Positions 22,780 to 24,225 of a DNA stretch of 24,225 nt are shown here, one piece after another. This DNA comes from Geobacter sp. UBA2189 (GTDB lineage: Bacteria; Desulfobacterota; Desulfuromonadia; Geobacterales; Pseudopelobacteraceae): positions 1 to 24,225 of the forward strand of contig DCVL01000052.1 of the NCBI GenBank assembly GCA_002328035.1, given 5' to 3'. The translations under genes were made by a program, and so were the position numbers. Position 1 is the first letter of the stretch, and every line of letters begins with the position of its first letter. The notes below the pieces were generated by a model. The model was not told the origin of the DNA. It ran no database searches and worked only from the letters and a program-made list of their open reading frames with translations.

Positions 22780-22808
22780 GAGAACGGCGGAGAATATCCG
22801 CCGTTCTC
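22780..22808. terminator. 12-bp perfect hairpin before the last gene
   Basis: GAGAACGGCGGA (22780-22791), loop GAATA, complement at 22797-22808. There is no T run. It is probably the terminator of the lost acyl-CoA synthetase gene, and ends 25 bp before the next start codon. Confidence 0.5.
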
Positions 22809-22833
22809 GCATTCTGTCTCAAGGAAATAGACC

Positions 22834-24225
22834 ATGAGTGCATCAGACATCACCAGCCTTTCTGCAAAGCTCTCCAACCTCCCCCAACTTGAGCGCACCA
22901 TCCTGCAACTGTTGGCCTTTTTCAGGGCTCCGGTGGCCCGTTCCCCATTTATCAGTTGTTTGCAACGGGCCGGCATCCGTATGGAAAGCGGCAAGGCGAT
23001 ACAATTAGCCGACATAACACAGCTTTTCCAATCTCTAACCAATCAGGAACTGGTGACCGAAAAGACAGGGGGTTACTACTGTGTCCCGCAGCTTCAAAAC
23101 GACCTGATTGTGCTTGCTGTAGAACAAGGTACCCTGCAGAACTATCTGGATGCGGTAAAGCCGGTCATCAGAAAGTCCCATTACCACAATCTGGACGAAT
23201 GCCTACAAGACCTGCGACTGGCACTGTATGAGGGAAAGCGGGAAGAGATCAGCAGAACCTACCTGTATGCCCAGCGCAACTACAGTTTTTACCTGTCGGA
23301 ACGGACTTCACCCTACGGCATGATCTTCCCTGAGCCAGTTAATAGCAACTGGTTTGCCCCCCTGCCCCAGGATGTCCGTTTTGCCATACTCCGTACACTG
23401 GCAGATGACGCCTTCTGGCGGCTTACCCCCGGTGATGCGTTACCGCTGATTGAACAGGAGCTTGCCGCTACAGCTCAACCGCCACCGACCTTACTCTACG
23501 ACCATGCTTTCTACCTGCTGATGCAGGGCAATGCTAGCAGGAGCGCAGAGCTGCTGAAACAACCGGAACTGGAAACAGCACAGGAACTGAAAGGGATGGT
23601 AGCCCTGCTGCAGGGGGATACGGCACAGGCCGTAGAACTGTTTGAGACGCGCCTTGTCCTGCTCAAAAAACAGACCGGAAAACGGAAACTGGCGCTGCCC
23701 GGCATGGGCGGTCTGCTGCACCCGCTGGCGCTGATCCGCTGCGGAGCCCCTGCTGATCTGAAGCGGGCTGTGGAATGTGCCGAGCTGTCGTTACGGGATC
23801 GGGAACACCCGCTGGGAACCGCCATTCAACTGCTCTGGTATCTTGCACAGGCCCTCCAGGGCAACACCAGATACCGCAAGGATATTGATCAACTCTGGCA
23901 AAGCAAATATACCCCCGCCCCCTTTACCCTGCTGACCGGCTGCCTAGTTGCCCTGCAGCTGAAGAATAAACCGTGGCAAGAGGGACCACGGCTGTTGCGG
24001 GAACTCACACAACAGGCCAACTTGGCAGGCTTCCACTGGATCGCCGCAGAGGCAACCCTACTGCGGAACACCCTCTACCCCGATGCGAAAAACGTGACTA
24101 CCGACCGGATACTGGAAATTTATCAGACCCAGCAGCTTCAGCCGCTATTTTCCGATAACGGCGGAGCGGCTAACAACTGGGAGCGTTCCCTGAAGGCGTT
24201 GCAGCAACTGGGAAGTGGCACAGCC
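22834..24225 (+). CDS. Large helical protein, N-terminal part, cut by window edge
   Basis: 464 codons remain open to the window edge. The ATG at 22834 follows AAGGAA. The first 100 residues look like a winged-helix-type unit (LPQLERTILQLLAFF, then TQLFQSLTNQELVTEKTGGYYCVP). After that comes a long run of paired amphipathic helices rich in Leu, Ala and Gln, resembling TPR-like or SNF2-helicase N-terminal extensions. It has no signal peptide and no catalytic motif in the visible part. I cannot name the family. A helicase or regulator with a helical-repeat N-terminus is a guess that depends on the missing part. Confidence 0.75.
   Translation, partial: MSASDITSLSAKLSNLPQLERTILQLLAFFRAPVARSPFISCLQRAGIRMESGKAIQLADITQLFQSLTNQELVTEKTGGYYCVPQLQNDLIVLAVEQGTLQNYLDAVKPVIRKSHYHNLDECLQDLRLALYEGKREEISRTYLYAQRNYSFYLSERTSPYGMIFPEPVNSNWFAPLPQDVRFAILRTLADDAFWRLTPGDALPLIEQELAATAQPPPTLLYDHAFYLLMQGNASRSAELLKQPELETAQELKGMVALLQGDTAQAVELFETRLVLLKKQTGKRKLALPGMGGLLHPLALIRCGAPADLKRAVECAELSLRDREHPLGTAIQLLWYLAQALQGNTRYRKDIDQLWQSKYTPAPFTLLTGCLVALQLKNKPWQEGPRLLRELTQQANLAGFHWIAAEATLLRNTLYPDAKNVTTDRILEIYQTQQLQPLFSDNGGAANNWERSLKALQQLGSGTA

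Noticed and set aside
22659..23042. A 127-codon minus-strand frame
   Set aside because: It is antisense to the acyl-CoA synthetase remnant and the long plus-strand gene, and crosses the hairpin.
1..24225. CRISPR array, tRNA or rRNA genes, intact insertion sequence
   Set aside because: No regularly spaced repeats, cloverleaf-like sequence with CCA-type ends, rRNA core sequence or transposase/integrase motif was found by eye on either strand.

Overview
The window looks like a chromosomal segment of a Geobacter-type deltaproteobacterium (Desulfuromonadia). This is inferred from gene content, not from a marker gene: a futalosine-pathway menaquinone gene (mqnD), a PLP-type aspartate decarboxylase next to panBC, a GGGtGRT/IscU-like pair, a diheme split-Soret-type cytochrome with a cytochrome b partner, and many PAS sensor proteins. 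I see no tRNA, rRNA, CRISPR array, intact transposase or integrase.

Layout, left to right. (1) 1-3191, minus: a two-gene signalling operon with an ATGA overlap. It encodes an HTH-PAS-PAS protein with a degenerate GGDEF domain, then a PAS-PAS histidine kinase that runs off the left edge. (2) 3192-4745: an AhpD/CMD-family protein and an outer-membrane barrel protein converge on a shared hairpin. (3) 5106-7911, minus: a YkgJ-type Cys-cluster protein, mqnD, a lipoprotein MsrB-MsrA fusion and two small coupled unknown genes. (4) 8134-11410, minus: an overlapping panB-panC-panP pantothenate operon. (5) 11626-17346: a module bounded by two ~60-bp direct repeats. It carries a Tat-exported split-Soret-type cytochrome c, a cytochrome b, a TatA, a ribbon-helix-helix protein and a DctB/DctD-like two-component system. 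A good -24/-12 (sigma-54) promoter lies in front of the cytochrome. (6) 17306-19959, minus: a fluoride riboswitch with a consensus-like promoter drives crcB, a DUF190 gene, an IscU/NifU-like scaffold gene and a GGGtGRT gene. (7) 20098-22833: a scarred accessory zone. It has an MNT nucleotidyltransferase with a truncated partner, a J-domain remnant broken by an amber codon, a secreted unknown, a DUF6398 fragment, a DUF4410-like protein, and an inverted repeat between the cut tails of two genes. (8) 22834-end: the start of a large helical protein that runs off the right edge.

Two points stand out. First, the fluoride switch appears to command not only the Fluc exporter but also a GGGtGRT/Fe-S-scaffold-like pair of unknown function, which suggests that pair has a role in fluoride stress. 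Second, the right-hand direct repeat is the true 3' end of the GGGtGRT gene and the left-hand copy is a displaced duplicate of it. This is the geometry expected if the cytochrome/Tat/two-component module was inserted at the 3' end of that gene, between the fluoride operon and panBCP.
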